Source: Sphingobacterium thalpophilum
GTDB lineage: Bacteria; Bacteroidota; Bacteroidia; Sphingobacteriales; Sphingobacteriaceae
NCBI RefSeq assembly: GCF_038396785.1
Contig: NZ_CP151087.1
Span: 1,240,001 to 1,304,000, forward strand
DNA: 64,000 bases
Direction: 5' to 3'
The notes below the pieces were generated by a model that was not told where the DNA came from, searched no databases, and saw nothing but the letters and a program-made list of their open reading frames with translations. Both the position numbers and the translations under genes were made by a program. Positions 62,729 to 64,000 of the stretch are shown here, piece after piece (the stretch's first letter is position 1; each line of letters opens with the position of its first letter).

Positions 62729-64000
62729 CACATCTGTCCTAAATAAATTTTAGGATTGGATTTCTGTGGTACAGGCATAGCTTTTTTCATCATTTCGATA
62801 TTGACCCCTATTTTTCAATCTGCAAAAATCTTTAGCTGTCCCTTTTTTCCTTTTATAGGCGGCCTGAGAAAGGGATCATCTATCCATTGCCAGATGTTTA
62901 TTTTCACGAAGATATTCATTCTGATGAATGCGACCAGATTGGACAGGTTCCAGTCATATTTGGCCTTTTTTTGTAAGTATTTTAACAGTAATATGCCAAT
63001 GAGTGAAGTCCAGATCTGGATCATCACTGCATTTTCAGAAGTCCCTATGAATGTCGATACTTTTAAGCGCTGCTTTAGATGCTTGAAGAAGACTTCGATA
63101 TGCCAGCGTTGTTTATAGATGTTTGCCACCAAAGAAGCCTTCCACTTCGTATTATTGGTCAAAAAGTGGTACTCATTGCCAGTGGTGCTGTCCCAAAAGT
63201 GGATCAGGCGTAACGGTGTGGAATTGTATTTATTGCGGGCAGCACCGGATAGCTCAATGAGCTCATCCTTAAGGATGCCCTTTTCCTTAAGGGCATCGCT
63301 CTGGTAGGACTTGATAACGTTGTACTTCATGTTCACTTTACTCCTGGTAACAAAATAACAACCCCTGCTGTCCAAATCCCCAAGCCAGCTGTAATCCACG
63401 TAGCCACGGTCCACTACCACCACGCTTCCCTTGGAAAAACTGTAACTACCGGCTCGCTGGCTCTCATGTACTTTTCCATCGGTAATCTGCATAAAAACAG
63501 GTAGGCAGCCATCATAATCCAAGACAGTGTGCAGCTTTACGGCACCTTTGGTGCTGCGAAACTTTGCCCAGTCAAATACAGATAGACATAAGGGGATGAT
63601 GCTTGCATCCATCAGATATACTTTACGCTTTAGCTGACCAAGATCTTTGCGAAAATGGGTGTCCTTTTGCCAAAGCCTATCCAAAACAGAATAGTAAAGA
63701 TCTTTGAAAAGTTCATGGGTACGGTGTGTGTTGATATAGGATATATTAGACTTACTTGGAGCTCTTACTACACCTAAGTGGTTCAGATTACCAGTGGTAC
63801 TGCGCAGACCGTTACTAATATCACGGACCGAATCTGCCGAGGAAAAATGACAGAAAAGCATACTGACTAGATGCGTCCAGCTGTTGATCCCTTTCTGATG
63901 TTTGTCACTTTTGTGCTTTGAAACCAAATCTTTGAATAATTCGCGGTCGATAAGAGATAAAATCTGACTAAAAACATTTAAATTTATCATGGCGGTGTGT
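62729..64000 (-). mobile_element. IS4-family insertion sequence, copy 3 (truncated by window edge)
   Basis: It has the same internal layout as copy 1. The left end reads CACATCTGTCCTAAA, a variant of CATATGTGTCCTAAA with two changes in the first seven bases. By comparison about 77 bases of the right end lie outside the window, so the duplication cannot be checked. The expected 9-bp target on the left is AGCTGAATT (62720-62728). Confidence 0.92.
62815..63990 (-). CDS. IS4-family transposase (copy 3)
   Basis: A 391-residue transposase with all catalytic motifs as in copies 1 and 2. It is the most divergent of the three, with changes in KYNVIKSYQSDALKEKG (Asn, Asp, Lys) and NKYNSTPLRLIHFWDS (Ser-Thr, Ile), and Gly in KDLGQLKRK. 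The frame is intact within the window. Confidence 0.96.
   Translation of the reverse strand: MINLNVFSQILSLIDRELFKDLVSKHKSDKHQKGINSWTHLVSMLFCHFSSADSVRDISNGLRSTTGNLNHLGVVRAPSKSNISYINTHRTHELFKDLYYSVLDRLWQKDTHFRKDLGQLKRKVYLMDASIIPLCLSVFDWAKFRSTKGAVKLHTVLDYDGCLPVFMQITDGKVHESQRAGSYSFSKGSVVVVDRGYVDYSWLGDLDSRGCYFVTRSKVNMKYNVIKSYQSDALKEKGILKDELIELSGAARNKYNSTPLRLIHFWDSTTGNEYHFLTNNTKWKASLVANIYKQRWHIEVFFKHLKQRLKVSTFIGTSENAVMIQIWTSLIGILLLKYLQKKAKYDWNLSNLVAFIRMNIFVKINIWQWIDDPFLRPPIKGKKGQLKIFAD

Noticed and set aside
58264..64000. IS4 copies 2 and 3 as the ends of a composite transposon carrying the AraC regulator and serine hydrolase.
   Set aside because: Copy 2 has its own perfect 9-bp duplication on both sides, so it inserted alone. 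The right end of copy 3 is outside the window.

Overview
This window looks like chromosomal DNA of a Bacteroidota bacterium, most likely family Sphingobacteriaceae (Sphingobacterium-like). The evidence is two outer-membrane receptors with a carboxypeptidase-like N-terminal domain, a GLPGLI-family protein, a SusD/RagB remnant, tandem GH43 and GH99-like glycosidases, DUF3667 and DUF4142 proteins, AT-rich intergenic DNA, and promoter elements of the Bacteroidota type (TAnnTTTG) instead of E. coli-type ones. No rRNA, tRNA, CRISPR array or prophage was recognised.

Layout. 1-3.3 kb: a DUF6882 protein, then IS4 copy 1, which landed exactly in the stop codon of an endonuclease/exonuclease/phosphatase (EEP) gene. 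3.3-11.7 kb: a leftward block with an outer-membrane receptor, a serine hydrolase, DUF2625, a membrane protein, a SanA/YdcF protein and a second EEP paralog, the last beside a decayed SusD tail. 11.8-15.8 kb: a membrane/SRPBCC protein with a DUF5519 partner, a frameshifted selO, and a MerR regulator divergent from an alpha/beta hydrolase across a 28-bp dyad. 16.9-21.8 kb: a leftward unit of small secreted Cys protein, GLPGLI protein and TonB-type receptor, with a hairpin after its first gene. 21.8-30.5 kb: SPFH protein, PAS histidine kinase with an IS1595 element 1 bp after its stop codon, a two-domain inorganic pyrophosphatase, DinB, DUF4142, a hydrolase and Mpg glycosylase. 30.5-34.3 kb: an 11-bp tandem repeat, then a large SF2 helicase with two apparent membrane segments, and a membrane-anchored glutathione peroxidase. 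34.6-49.6 kb: carbohydrate enzymes (GH99-like, a frameshifted alpha/alpha-barrel glycosidase, tandem GH43), an SMP-30-like protein, a heterodimeric ABC exporter whose second subunit is frameshifted, an SDR/AraC pair, and YtxH and AraC genes. 49.8-57.2 kb: a MarR, GIY-YIG-like, DUF1330 operon behind a 40-bp operator, DUF3667, a MoxR-VWA pair and a beta-helix/DNRLRE lipoprotein. 57.4-64 kb: DUF1801, a methyltransferase gene split by IS4 copy 2, an AraC regulator, a serine hydrolase, and IS4 copy 3 running off the right edge.

Two themes stand out. First, insertion sequences are active here: three close but non-identical IS4 copies of 1349 bp with 9-bp duplications, and one IS1595 element of 967 bp with an 8-bp duplication. 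Two of the four sit at or just after a stop codon. Second, single-base lesions recur in otherwise healthy genes: selO, an ABC exporter subunit, a glycosidase, and an amber codon in the methyltransferase. These are either real decay or consensus errors in the assembly, and resequencing would settle it.

The best candidates for undescribed biology are the helicase with internal membrane segments behind phased 11-bp repeats, the secreted Cys protein/GLPGLI/receptor unit, and the fused pyrophosphatase.
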